A stretch of DNA of 64,000 nt from Alnus glutinosa (lineage: Eukaryota; Streptophyta; Magnoliopsida; Fagales; Betulaceae). The stretch covers positions 1,134,001 through 1,198,000 of the forward strand of contig NC_084888.1 of assembly GCF_958979055.1 (NCBI RefSeq), given 5' to 3'. Made by a program: the position numbers and the translations under genes. Within the stretch, counting starts at the first letter, position 1; every line of letters begins with the position of its first letter. Under the pieces are notes generated by a model. That model saw nothing but the letters and a program-made list of their open reading frames with translations. It did not search any database and had not been told where the DNA came from. Positions 12,952 to 24,920 of this stretch are shown piece by piece.

Positions 12952-13260
12952 CAATTAGTAATGTGTCTTTGTTTTTCTTTTTCCGTCGCTCCTTTGTAGC
13001 TGAGCAATTAATGAATCTACGAAAGAGTACTAGTGATCGAGTTATAATATAACATGTGGGAACTTGGAAGTGGGAAGGATGTTTGGTGTTGGGTAGTTGT
13101 CAGTTGTTAATAAAGGTGTGATTTTTTCATGGAATATAAATTTGAAAACTAAACGTAATTACAAATGGGTCAGCTCTGAAAAGTATTGATATCTGATATC
13201 TGTATCTTCGGTCACACACTTCTGATTTATGGCTATGTTTATTCATATATGCATTTTGAG

Positions 13261-13294
<34 letters not shown>

Positions 13295-13320
13295 TAAGTG
13301 TGTTTTGAGGAGTATTTTTT

Positions 13321-14022
13321 GTTTTGGGTTGTTTATTAATATTTTTGTTTTACGAAAAAAAAAAAAAAAAAAAACAGATATTTTGACATACATAAGCATA
13401 ACCAAATCACTTTGTTGTATTGATTAACGTCCGGTCTGTTTGGGTATTGAATTTTTGAAATTAGAATTGAATTCTAATTCTATTTACAAATTTTGAGGCA
13501 AAAAAATTGTGTTTCGGTGTTGAATTTTTAGATTGAAAAATATTATTTTTTAATGGTAAGAAATGATTGAAAGTTTGAAAAGTTGTGTATAATGATTGGT
13601 ATTGCTGACGGCTGCTTTTTCTTTTAATTTTTTTTGGTTGATTTAAATTTTTATTATTTTATTATTTAAATGTGGAACCCACACGTTTTTGTTTGACTTT
13701 GGAGACAGATCGTCTCACGCGTGGGTCCCGGTCATCAAAGAAGCAAAATTCACTTGAATTTTGCCTGAATTCTAACCCAAGAAGAATTAAGATTCTTCTC
13801 TCAATCCAAACACACCCGTAAATTGCTGGAAAGTAGATACAATGGTTTAGAGATTGTTTTGAGTTGTTTATTAATATTTTTATTCTACGAATAGAAAATA
13901 ATAATAAAAAAAAAAAATAGATATTTTAACATACATAACCATAACCAGACCGCTTTGTTGTATTGATTAATGTCACAGTGTCACTACCAATTGCTGGAAA
14001 GTAGATACACTGGTTTAGAGAC
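13321..14022. repeat. Direct duplication of about 165 bp, left copy split by an insertion
   Basis: Bases 13321-13430 plus 13819-13858 match 13857-14022. Shared landmarks are GTTGTTTATTAATATTTTT, CATAACCA, TTGTTGTATTGATTAA and AATTGCTGGAAAGTAGATAC. The left copy is interrupted by the element at 13432-13818, so the right copy serves as an approximate empty site. Confidence 0.7.
13432..13818. mobile_element. MITE with GTTTGGG-type ends, about 387 bp
   Basis: The left end reads CGGTCTGTTTGGGTATTGA and the right end, read on the other strand, CGGGTGTGTTTGGATTGA. It interrupts one copy of a local duplication, which supports an insertion. I could not fix a target duplication, so the superfamily (PIF/Harbinger or hAT) is open. 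Confidence 0.55.
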
Positions 14023-15026
14023 TGTTGAGAGATGGGCCATGCTTCCGTTAAAGGCGTTCATGCCTTCATGGAGTGGGAGGAGAACATTTATAGTAGCTTT
14101 ATCAAAATAGTTTTTAAGTTAGTTTAGTGAACCACTTTGACGAAAATATTAAAAAATTACTCTCAGCAGTTTTACCATTTTAACTAAAAAGTTTTGATGA
14201 GTAATATTCACTCACCAACTCAGTCACCAATTTTGTTTCACTTTTCTCTCTCACATGATCAATACACTTTTTTTTTCTTTTTTCTCTCATTTTCTTCTCC
14301 CATCTCTCATTTATCTCACACGATAGTGACCTTATTTCATGGACACGAAGGATTCTTTGTAAACAGATTAAATAGAGAAAGAATAAATAAATATGAAAAA
14401 ATATTATTTAAATAGAATAGTAATAATAAATAGTTAAAATGGTGAGGCTGTTAAGAGAATTTTAAAGAAGTAACTCATCATAATAGAGAAAAGTGGTTTT
14501 TAATTACTTTGGTGAATAAAATTTGATGCGGCTACTAAGAATGTTATAAGACAAATAAAACGAATTTAAGAGGTGAGTTGGTTTCTTCCCAAACTTAGAT
14601 TTTTGTAGGGGCTACGGAGCTATAACCCCTACAAAAATCTCGAAAATCTCTCTTTCTTTTTTTTCTTTTTTTTTTTCACACGAATTAGAAATATATCTTC
14701 ACGGCCTCTCTAAAAATTTTGAAAAAAATAATAATAATAATTCCCCCTAAAATCTGAAAAATTATATATTTTTCTTAAACACAAAAGGCTTGACTCCCAT
14801 AATCTTTAAAAAAAGATGAATGAATTTTCTTTTATTTTATTTAAACTATAATGTTTAATATGGCTAAGCCTATGAGACTATGACAAATTTGTTATCTTGG
14901 ATAATAATTGAACACAATTTTGTGATTCGATTTTTTTTTATTAATTTTTTCTTTCCTTTTGTTGCTAACCAAACATGAGTTTATGGTTAGCTATACAAAT
15001 CTTTTCACCCTACATTAATGAAAAGT

Positions 15027-15067
<41 letters not shown>

Positions 15068-16440
15068 CATAAAAAAAACCCCACCAAAAAAAAAAAATTC
15101 TGGTTCCCCAGTATCGTACACACGTGGGTAACCAGCAAATTCTCGAAAAATAGTTCTAAAAATTGCACATTAACTTTTCTTCTCTCTTTTTTTCTTTTTT
15201 TTTTTTTATATAATATAAGTCATCATATATTCCTGAAGAACACCTTAAAACAATTATAGAGAATAGAGGTACAAGATCCCATACACCCTAAACCAAAAAA
15301 ATTTGACTTAAAACAACTATCTAAACAATACACAAACATTACATAAATAACATTTAAACTGCTTTTTACGTTTAAACACAATCTAAACAAAGAAAAGATT
15401 GTTAATCTAATTACTATGTTAACAAATAGTTCAGAAACAATTGGACATTATAAAGACAAACCGTGAAATAATAAAACCAAACGAAACCGACGTTGAAAAA
15501 AAGCTGTTACTGGCACATGCGCCTGAAAACTGTCAAATGTTTTTTTTTTTATGTGTTTTTTTTTTTTTTTTTGGGTGGGGAAAATAGAACGTAATCAGAT
15601 GTGGACAGCTAACTGTCATGTCCCAAGGCAGAACACATTTATATCCGAGATAAGATCTTTTGTTGCTCAAATACATTGTTTTTGACTATCTTAACCCTGT
15701 AGGAAGGTGTCCTAACTAACTTTAGGATTTCTTTTTTTAAAAAAATAATAATAATAATAATAATAAATTATCACGTAGATAAAAATAGTTAAAAATTATA
15801 TTTTAAAATAACAATATATCATATCTCTTTATATTCTTTTACGGTCATTCTTGAACGTAAAGAAAAAAATAAAACATTTAATGAGAGACGAGAAAAAACT
15901 TCCAAGAAAAATAATGAGGAAATATAAGAGCTATAACTATACAAATTTGGGTAACACAAGAGACAGAAAATGGGGTTCACTTATTTCGATCCCAGAAGAT
16001 GAGATTTACGTATTTAAGATAAGTAGACTTTACAATTTTCTTTTTTAGACTATTTAAATTTTATATAAATTTATAACAGGTATATGGGTGAGTAGATTGG
16101 ATCTAGATTCTAGCTTTTTATTGATCGAATTGCTAGTAATTCGAATAGAAAATGTTTGAAAGTCTTTATAATGTCTACTTGTTAAACATCAGTAGATTGT
16201 TCGAGACTTATTCGGATAAGTAAATTTCATAAAAATTTTATTTTATTTACTATTAGAATCCCTAACAATTAACCAATAAAATTGTTAAAAAATTTCTACC
16301 CAAATAGACTAATGAAAAAATTGACAAAGAAATGAAAACTTAAAAAGTAAATGACATGCATGCTAGCGTAGGCTAAGTGCGAGCCAGCACATATCTGATA
16401 TCTCTATCTTTTGGGCCCACGCCACGTAGCCGCCGGGCTA
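14023..16440. other. AT-rich intergenic DNA with a hairpin and long homopolymers
   Basis: No gene is seen. A perfect 15-bp inverted repeat (AGATTTTTGTAGGGG and its complement) lies at 14597-14640 with a 14-base loop. A run of 37 A lies at 15030-15066. Frames at 14194-14415 and 15851-16048 are AT-driven and have no family features. Confidence 0.6.
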
Positions 16441-16910
16441 CCGATTAAAATTTGCAGACTCAGTAATAATTTCTTGCACGGAAACTCACTGGCTTGTGGG
16501 TTTTGGTTAATTTGTTTACCGAAAGACAAAAAGTCATAAGGTGGGTATTTGTTTCTTTCTTTGATTCTTATTTAATTCCCTATTGATGTGCAAGGTTGTT
16601 TGGTTTTGATCAACTGCACTGCCTACTCCACTCGACTCAACAACATCTTTCTGGTAGATAGAGGATAAAATAAAAAAGATATTTTTATAAATTTTTTCAA
16701 CTTAGTTGGAAAGAAATTTATGTTTGATATTATTAAGAATAATCTTATTTCAAGTTGAATTGTGATAATAGTCTAAATTCGAATCCAATAAAGACTCCTT
16801 GAAGAATGTAGTCAACATTTAACTTCCAGTTGAATGAAGATAGAACTCTCAACCAAATCAAACTTCAAGCACTCTTAGATTACATGAAAGTAGAAATCTA
16901 ATTCAGATAA

Positions 16911-17553
16911 TGCTCCGTTTGTTTCAGCGTAAAATGATTTTTTGAAAAATGATTTCGGCATTTTACGGTGTTTGGTAGGGGCGAAAGTAATGGTCAACGA
17001 AAATCATTTTCGATTTGACCGTAAAAACTTCTTTAATTTTCAGAAAATGATTTACGATTTTTAAAATCATAAATCGTTTTCCGAAATTAAACTCTTCGTC
17101 CTTACACGCACGTTTGATATCTAATCATCAAAATTTAGCAATTGTCAATTGTCGAAATCCGGTCGGGGCCTGAGTCCGACAACATCCGGTGGCCAGTATT
17201 TCACCGGTGCCGGAATCCAGCTACCGGCAAACCAAATTCCGGCCGAAATATTGCCGGATTCTGGCCAAGCTAGCCGACTCTGGTAGGATCCGGCCGGATC
17301 TAGCTACTGGTCCTGCCGGATATGACCGGATCCGGTCATTGACACGGAAGATTCTGGCAGGAATCCAACAACGGTGACCGGGCGTTGCCGGATTCCAGCG
17401 ACATTTGCCAAACTATAATTTTTGCATTTCGTAATTTTTTTCGTGCGAACCAAACGCCGAAAAATATTTTCGAGAAAATTATTTTTTTCCGAAAATGATT
17501 TCGTCGAAATTATTTTACGACGGAAATCATTTTACGTCGAAACAAACGGAGCA
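16911..17553. mobile_element. PIF/Harbinger-type MITE, 643 bp, with GC-rich core
   Basis: Terminal inverted repeats are TGCTCCGTTTGTTTC and its complement, extending imperfectly inward through TAAAATGATTT blocks. TAA flanks both ends (16908-16910 and 17554-17556), the expected PIF/Harbinger target duplication. The core (about 17155-17400) is GC-rich and full of CCGG-centred degenerate repeats, unlike the AT-rich arms. No transposase is present. Confidence 0.75.
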
Positions 17554-19100
17554 TAAATGACAAACTGATTATATTTTATCCATTTGGCATACTTTCCTCT
17601 CAAAGACAGACTTAGGCATCGGGGCGATACCTCTGATAAGAACATAAAAAAATGTGTCGTTCACATTGTATTCTTCTCAAAAAACAAGTCGTTCACTCCG
17701 TACTGGAAACTGTACTAACATATGTATATCTTTTGAGTAATGTTATTCTTCATATCTATTTATTACACTCTTTTCACACCGGCTGACATAGGATATTTTA
17801 AGTGGCTTTTATTTTATTTTTTTTAGTAGTTAATATTAAAAGTCACTTAAAATATGTCGCGTTAACAAGTATAAAATTAATGTGAATAGTAACATATTAC
17901 CCGTATTTTTTTACTTATATGGGTCTTGGATTAAGGCGACGAAGGACAGCTAGCCTAACCAATCTTTCTATCGTGGGCTCAATTTTGTTGCTCCAAAAAT
18001 ATACTAGTGGGCTTGGTTAAGGTAAGCTCCGGTTATTTTAAGTTATAAATTTTGTTGAGGGCCCATGGCTGTGAAAGGACTCTCAAGTCTCAACAGAAGA
18101 GAAGAACTAGAATAAAACCAAAAGGAGCTATGAGGAGCTGTCCATTGATCCACTAAATGAGGCCTGTAGGCTGTAAATTGGCTTGCCTATCAACTTTTTT
18201 CAACTTCCCAGAAAGAAAACTGAGAGAGATGAATAAGATTGCCTCTGATCTTCAATTAGACTTGGATTTTTAAGAGCCACAACAGTAATAAACTGAATAA
18301 AAACTTCATCATGCACAAAATTAAATAAACGAGTGGTTGTTTCTTTCGCAAATGATTAGCCGTTGTGATTAATTATAAAAATCAAGAAAAGTTAAAGAAG
18401 CAAGGACGGACTGTGGTGGAGCAAATCACATCTTCGATGACAAGCCACCGTTGGGAGTATCAATTTTATTTTTATTTTTGGAAATGTACCGAAACCTTTT
18501 TTAAACTACACTCCATTATCAACGTAGTTTTTAAATTTTTAATTGCGTTAATGTTTTCCTTTTAAACTATAAAAAAAAGTCAATATCTCCCTAAAGTTAA
18601 TAAAAAGATAAAAATAACCCTAAAAATGTTTCAATAAGACAAATATATCCTTATAAATTTGAAAAAAATTTATTATTATTTTTTTTTAAAAAAAAAAAAA
18701 AAGAACTTTGAAAGATTGAAAAAAAAAATCAGAAAATTGAAAATCCAAGGAGTTGCCCCAACTGAAAATTATATAAAAGAAAATCTAAAAAAAAAAAAAA
18801 ATTTAAAAAGCAAGGTTTTTCTAATTTTATAGTATTTTTTTGTTTTGTTTTTATATAATTTTAAGAATTTTTTTATAATTTTTTGAATAATATTTTTGTC
18901 ATTGGAAAACATTGATATTGTTTGGTAGTTTGTAGGGCACGTTGACAATTAAATTGTAATTTAATGAAAGTATATGTGTACTTTTCTTTTCTTTTCTTTT
19001 TTCCCATGAATATTGGGACCAAAATTAGTACGTGTGATTTCATGCTAACAATAAAATTCCCGACAACCAACATTTTGCTTTCTCTTTTTGTCATTTATAT

Positions 19101-19260
19101 TTGTACTTCAAGTGTACAACAGACGTACAACACCCCCTCACATGGGGTGGGCCCCAGTGTACCGTACACTGGGGCCCACCCCCATGTGAGGGGCCCACAC
19201 ACTGGGGTCCACCCCCATGTGAAGGAATATTGTATCCATGTTGTGCACCTGAAATGCAAA
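19101..19260. repeat. Fold-back element with near-perfect palindrome
   Basis: Two 17-base arms, GGTGGGCCCCAGTGTAC and its complement, are separated by one base (19146-19180). The palindrome extends outward through CTCACATGG / CCATGTGAG with a one-base bulge. The flanking text (GTACAACA, CTCACATG) resembles the MITE at 61324, so it may be a rearranged relative. It is absent from the matching place in duplication copy B. Confidence 0.65.
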
Positions 19261-19970
19261 TAGCATTTTTCTTTATTATATATATATATATATATACTGG
19301 TTTGAATACTTGATTCTTTCTTTGTTGGGAAACGTAGAACGTACTCGATTTACTTACATTACGAAGGTGGGAACTGTTGTCATTCTTGTTATGCGGCCCA
19401 ACAGATCAGGCAATGTTGTCAAGGTATATATCTATATATCCAGGGACTCTCACCAGAAATTTTGAAGTGGTGGATAAAATTATAAAGTGAATTCTTTTAG
19501 ACATGAAACAGTTAATTTTTGAGGTTCACCTTATAAAAAACAAAATATAAATTTTAAGGGCATTTCTACAAAAATTTGGAGGTTGAAGCCCCACGGTTAA
19601 AAAAATAAATTAAAAAAAAAAAAAAAAAAACATTTCTCAAATCTTATCTCAAGTGGCAAAAGAATAGGACTAGCTAGGTCGGTCATATTCCTAAACTAAA
19701 ATTACATAAGATAACTGAGAAAAGGAAAATTGTCAAATGTGTGGGGTTAGAGATATTGTAACTTTTACTATTAAGTCATTTAAACTGTCGTGGAAGTTCA
19801 TAATCGGTGATCAAATAGTTAAACAAAAATCTTGATTACCGATTATAATTTGCAGACTCAATAATAATTTCTTGCACGGAAACTCACTGGCTTGTGGGTT
19901 TTGGTTAATTTGTTTACCGAAAGACAAAAAGTCACAAGGTGGGTATTTGTTTCTTTCTTTGATTCTTATT

Positions 19971-22597
19971 TTTTTTTTTTTTTTTTTAGAAGAAAGAGAT
20001 CTTCATTGCAAAGTTAACCCAATACATCATGATCCCAACAGGGATCTAGGGAAAGACTTCTCCCTAACCAGATGACCTTGAATACATGACGGAAAATCAG
20101 AAAACCAACAAACATTACAAGAATTAAACAAAGCTTCCCTGGCCAAGATATGAGCCACCTCATTCAAGGACCTCTTAACATGAACAAAAGAAGAAGAAGC
20201 GAACACCTTGAGTTCCTGAAGAATGCTCTCAGTAATGTGACCAGCAGAAGACAAATGAGGAGGAGGAGAATTAATTTCTTTCACCACTTGTGAAGAGTCT
20301 CCTTCAAAAATAACATCCCTTAACATCAAAAATTTGGCAAAGAAAACAGCATGAAGGGCTGCCAGGGATTCGGCAGTTCTGGGATCCCCCTTCACAAAGA
20401 GGCAGACACATTTAGCACAAATACACTCACCCCTGCTGTCTCTTGCCACTAAACCAAGGCCAACCCGACATCCCTTAGGAGAAACTGAAGCATCCCAGTT
20501 AATCTTAATGTAGTTTTCTGGAGGAGGACACCAAACCTCAAGAGAAGAAAGAACAGAATGAGAAGAAGCAGTGGCTACGTTCTCCTCCCCATGAGAAAAC
20601 TTTCTGAAATCTTCCAACAAAGAAGTAGACTCCTCCCAGACTCTATGAGGAGAAAGAAAAGTGCCCTGAAAAATAAGAGCATTCCTTCTCAACCAAATAT
20701 TTCTAGCAACCACCAGCATAAGCTCCACCTTTTCCTTATCAAAAAATTGAACACAATATTCCAGAAGATGCATAAAACTGAATTGGAAGGCGCTACATTT
20801 ATGGAAACAAGACCGGTAATCACCCCAAACATCTCCTGCGGCAGGACATGACCACAGACAATGAATGACGTTCTCCACAGCAAGACCACAACAAGGGCAA
20901 GAAGGATCTTGAATCACCTTCCTTATATATAGATTTTCTCTCGTAGGCAGAAGGTTTTGACAGGCTCTCCAAGCAAACATTTTGACCTTTCCCGGAACTT
21001 TGAGACTCCACAGATCCTTCCAAATATCCGGCTGGTTTCCAGCATAAGAACATTGACCTTTGGCTTCTTCTTTAAGAGACCTTCCTATATAATAAGCACT
21101 CTTAACAGAGAACAAACCAGATTTAGATCCTATCCAAATAACCCTATCTTGAGGTAAATTAGGGCTAAGAGGAATATTCAGAATAGCTTCAGCTTCCTCC
21201 TTCCGAAAATTCTCAGTGACAACATTCGGGTTCCAACAACCACTCTCCCTATCAATCAAATCTGAAACAGTAGCCTCTTGACCCAAAGCACCAACAGGAG
21301 AATGAACCAGATGAGATGAGGTTGATGGGAGCCATTTATCCTTCCAAATTCTAATGGAAGACCCATTGCCTACCCTCCAAAGAATACCCCTCAGCAGAAG
21401 ATCTTTTGCTTGGAAAAGACTCCTCCAAACAAAGGAAGCCCTAGAACCCAAGGGAGCCTCCAAAAAAGAAGTAGAGGGGTAATATTTACACTGAAAAATT
21501 TTTGCTACAAGGGAGGAAGGGTGCTGAATAAGCCTCCATCCTTGTTTAGCTAAGAGGGCTTGGTTAAAAATCACCAAATCTCTAAAACCCAATCCTCCTT
21601 TAGATTTTGCAGAACTCATTCTATCCCAACTCATCCAGTTAATTCTAGAGGACTTAGATAAATGTCTCCACCAAAATTCTTGCATTAAACTATTGATATC
21701 TTTACACAGGGAGATGGGAAGCTGGAAAATCGACATACAATAAGTAGGAATGGCCTGAATGACAGCCTTTAATAGAACTTCCCTGCCTGCTTGAGAGAGA
21801 AAAACATTCCTCCAATTATTTAGTTTTTTCCAGACCTTCTCCTTGATAAACTGAAACGCCCTAGATCTGGATTTGCCCACAAAACAGGGGAGTCCCAAAT
21901 AAGACTCAATCCCATGAGATTCAGCCAAACCCGAGAGAGATAGAATCTCTTGTCTTCTGCTAGGCTTTGTATTTCGACTAAAGAACACCGAAGTCTTGTT
22001 GAGATTAACCTTTTGACCAGAACCCTCTTCATAAACACTAATAATATTCAGTAATCTCCTCCATTCCACCCTATTTGCCTTACAAAATAAAATACAATCA
22101 TCAGCAAATAAAAGATGACTGATAGTAGGGCCTTTTGGAGAAGAAGGGACCCCTGAAATGTGGCCCCTCTTCTCAGCATTGCACAGCAAAGAAGAGAAAC
22201 ATTCAGCACATAACAAAAATAAATAAGGGGAAATAGGGTCCCCTTGTCTCAGTCCCCTAGAAGGGTAGAAAGCCCCAACCGGATTACCATTAATCAAAAC
22301 AGAATATTTAACAGAGGACACACATTTCATGACCAAATCAACCCATCTAGCATCAAATCCTAGCTTATGCATAACAGCCTTCAAAAAAACCCATTCCACT
22401 CTATCATAAGCTTTACTCATGTCTAATTTAATCCCCATAAAACCCTCTTTGCTCCACATTCTCCTTTGCATAGTATGCATAATTTCATAGGCAGCTAAGA
22501 TGTTATCAGATATGAGCCTACCAGGGATAAACGCACTTTGAAAGCAAGAGATAATATCAGGTAAAATATGTTTGAGACGATTAGCAAGAACTTTTGA
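19971..22597 (-). mobile_element. 5'-truncated LINE retrotransposon
   Basis: A non-LTR element inserted on the - strand. Its poly(A) tail appears as T17 at 19971-19987, and its truncated 5' end is at about 22597. The target duplication ATTCTTATTT stands at 19962-19971 (overlapping the tail) and 22598-22607. The unoccupied site survives in the other copy of the tandem duplication near 16564, reading through ATTCTTATTTAATTCC. The endonuclease domain and the start of the reverse transcriptase are lost by truncation. Confidence 0.92.
20027..22597 (-). CDS. LINE ORF2 fragment: reverse transcriptase, zinc knuckle, RNase H
   Basis: One open frame of about 855 codons with no stop. In order it holds: a reverse transcriptase core with KLDMSKAYDRVEW, RGLRQGDPISPYLF and the catalytic FADD (about 22098-22109); a connection region; a zf-RVT-like segment with CPCCG and HCLWSC (about 20835-20930); and a C-terminal RNase H-like domain starting INWDASV with acidic residues in AESLAAL and FEGDS (about 20130-20510). 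Known enzymes of this type copy LINE RNA at a nicked target. The first 19 or so codons of the longest frame come from host flanking DNA, not the element. The intact frame suggests a young insertion, but without endonuclease it cannot move by itself. Confidence 0.88.
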   Translation of the reverse strand, partial: SKVLANRLKHILPDIISCFQSAFIPGRLISDNILAAYEIMHTMQRRMWSKEGFMGIKLDMSKAYDRVEWVFLKAVMHKLGFDARWVDLVMKCVSSVKYSVLINGNPVGAFYPSRGLRQGDPISPYLFLLCAECFSSLLCNAEKRGHISGVPSSPKGPTISHLLFADDCILFCKANRVEWRRLLNIISVYEEGSGQKVNLNKTSVFFSRNTKPSRRQEILSLSGLAESHGIESYLGLPCFVGKSRSRAFQFIKEKVWKKLNNWRNVFLSQAGREVLLKAVIQAIPTYCMSIFQLPISLCKDINSLMQEFWWRHLSKSSRINWMSWDRMSSAKSKGGLGFRDLVIFNQALLAKQGWRLIQHPSSLVAKIFQCKYYPSTSFLEAPLGSRASFVWRSLFQAKDLLLRGILWRVGNGSSIRIWKDKWLPSTSSHLVHSPVGALGQEATVSDLIDRESGCWNPNVVTENFRKEEAEAILNIPLSPNLPQDRVIWIGSKSGLFSVKSAYYIGRSLKEEAKGQCSYAGNQPDIWKDLWSLKVPGKVKMFAWRACQNLLPTRENLYIRKVIQDPSCPCCGLAVENVIHCLWSCPAAGDVWGDYRSCFHKCSAFQFSFMHLLEYCVQFFDKEKVELMLVVARNIWLRRNALIFQGTFLSPHRVWEESTSLLEDFRKFSHGEENVATASSHSVLSSLEVWCPPPENYIKINWDASVSPKGCRVGLGLVARDSRGECICAKCVCLFVKGDPRTAESLAALHAVFFAKFLMLRDVIFEGDSSQVVKEINSPPPHLSSAGHITESILQELKVFASSSFVHVKRSLNEVAHILAREALFNSCNVCWFSDFPSCIQGHLVREKSFPRSLLGS

Positions 22598-22771
22598 ATT
22601 CTTATTTAATTCCCTATTCATGTGCAAAGGTTGTTTGGTTTTGATCAACTGCACTGCCTACTCCACTCGACTCAACAACATCTTTCTGGTAGATAGAGGA
22701 TAAAATAAAAATATAATGTGAAACTTGGCAGCTTTGTCGTGTAATTAAAATGACTTCAGCATCATCGTTTA

Positions 22772-23043
22772 GGATGCGTTTGGGATTGCGATTTCGTAAA
22801 CAATAAGTGCGATTTTAAACCAAATTGCAGAACATAGATCGTTTGGGAACTGCATTTTTAAAAATTGCGATTTGAAAACGCAGAAAATCTGCTTTTTCAA
22901 ATCGCATATAAGATTGTGCTTTTTTGAAAACGTAGAATTTTAAAGGTAAATTCGCTATTTTAAAGGCTAAACTGCGATTTTGCCAAACGCTTAACTACGT
23001 TTTTAAAAATCATTTTTTTCAAATCGTAAACCCAAACGGACCC
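22772..23043. mobile_element. Tourist-like MITE, copy 1 (272 bp)
   Basis: Ends are GGATGCGTTTGGG and, inverted, GGGTCCGTTTGGG. TTA flanks both sides (22769-22771, 23044-23046), as expected for PIF/Harbinger MITEs. The body is closely similar to the element at 56709, with repeated GCGATTTT / AAAATCGC blocks. It lies in duplication copy B. Confidence 0.8.
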
Positions 23044-24834
23044 TTAATTAGGAGGGATAGGATGGATTTTAAATGGCTTTTGTTTGTATTATGTCATGCT
23101 GCTCTTTTAATCTCATATGGTCAAAGTACAAAAGAGAATTTTATAAATTTTTTCAACTTAGTTTGAAATAAATTTATATTCGATATTGTTGAGAATAATC
23201 CTACTCCAAGTTGAATTGGGGTACAAATCTAAATTCGGGTCTAATAAGGACTCATTCAAGAATCTGGTCTACAGTCCAACTTCTAGTTGAATGAAAATGG
23301 GATTCGCAGACCAAATCAAACTCCAAGCACTCCTAAGTTATGTGGGAGTAGAAATTTAATTCAGGTTTGACTCTACCACTTTGCCTATAAATAGGCTCAT
23401 ACCCTATGAATAAACGACAGACTGATTATATTTTATGCATTTGATATACTTTTATCTCAAATACTGACTTAGGCATCTAGGTGAGACCCCTGATAAGAAC
23501 ATAAAAAAAATGTGTCGTTCACATTGGCTAATGTATGGTGTTTTGAGGGGTTTTTTTTTTTTTTTTTTTGTAACTGATAATAAAAGTCACTTAAAATATG
23601 TTACGTTAACCGGTATAAAATGAATGTGATAAATTAGTGTGAATAGTAGCATTACCCGTATTTTTTACTTGTATGGGTCTTGGATTAAGGCTAACCAATC
23701 TTTTTGCGGTGGGCTCAAGTTTGTTGCTCCAAAAAAATACTAGTGGGCTTGGCTAAGGTAGGCTTAGGTTATTTTAAGTTATAAATTTTGTTGAGGGCCC
23801 ATATATGGCTGTGAAAGGAGTCTCAACAGAAGAGAAGAACTGGAATAAAAACCCAAAGGAGCCATGACAAGCTGTCCATTTAGCCACTAAATGAGGCCTG
23901 TAATTGGCTTGTCTATCAACTTTTTTCAACTTCCCCAGAAAGAAAACTGAGAGAGATGAATTATGAGAGTGCCTCTGATAATGATAATAGCCAATAGGGT
24001 CAATCCTCCAATCTTCAATTAGACTTGGATTTTTAAGAGCCAACAACAGTAATAAACTGAATAAAAACTTTGTCATGCACAAAATTAAATAAGCGAGTAG
24101 TTTTTTCTTTCGCAATTGATTAGCCGTTGTGATTAATTATAAAAATCAAGAAAAGTTGAAGCAAGGATGGACTGTATGTGGCGGAGCAAATCACATCTTC
24201 TATGACAAGCCACCATTGGGAGTACCAATTTTATTTTTTATTTTTGGAAAAGTTCCGATCTCTCTCTCAAACTATCACTCAATTATCAACGTGATTCATA
24301 AACTACTAAATGTGTTAATGTTTTCTCCTTAAACTATCAAAAAAAAGTCACCCTAAAGCCAACAAAAAGATAAAAATAACCCTAAAAATGTTTCAACAAT
24401 TCTTATAAATTCGAAAAAAAAAATTGAAATATTGAAAAAAAAAATGAGAAAAATTAAAATCCGAGGGGTGGCCCAAACTGAAAATTATATAAAACAAAAT
24501 CTTAAAAAAAAAATTAAAAACCATGGTTTTTCAATTTATATATATATGTTTTAATTTTATATAATTTTAAGAATTTTTATCAATTTTTTGAATGATATTT
24601 TGTCATTGGGGGACATTGTCATTGTTTGATAGTTTGCAGGACACATTGACAATCAGATAGTAATTTAGGGAATAGATGGTAATTTAAGGGATGTATATGT
24701 GTACTTTTCATTTTCTTTTCTTTTTTTTCTTTTTTTAAGAATATTGGGACCAAAATTAGTAAGTGCATGTGATTTCATGCTAATTAACAATAACATTCCC
24801 GACAGCTAGCATTTTGCTTTCTCTCTTCGTCATT

Positions 24835-24837
<3 letters not shown>

Positions 24838-24892
<55 letters not shown>

Positions 24893-24920
24893 TGGGGGGG
24901 GGGGGGGGGGGGGGGGGGGG
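24838..24920. repeat. (TA)n-(TG)n microsatellite ending in 27 consecutive G
   Basis: A TA run passes into TG repeats, then into an unbroken G run at 24894-24920. Copy A of the duplication has only a short TA run at the matching point. The G run could form quadruplexes, or it may be partly a sequencing or assembly artefact. Confidence 0.8.

Noticed and set aside
12922..12954. Upstream ATG of the hydrolase
   Set aside because: It would add MKQRERERERE from a microsatellite; relatives start at MVNLVAAQ-like sequence.
20558..21157. Frames on the + strand across the LINE
   Set aside because: They are antisense shadows of the reverse transcriptase frame.
22598..22654. First residues of the long LINE frame, starting MQLIKTKQ
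   Set aside because: These codons are host DNA shared with the empty site near 16590; the LINE starts at about 22597.
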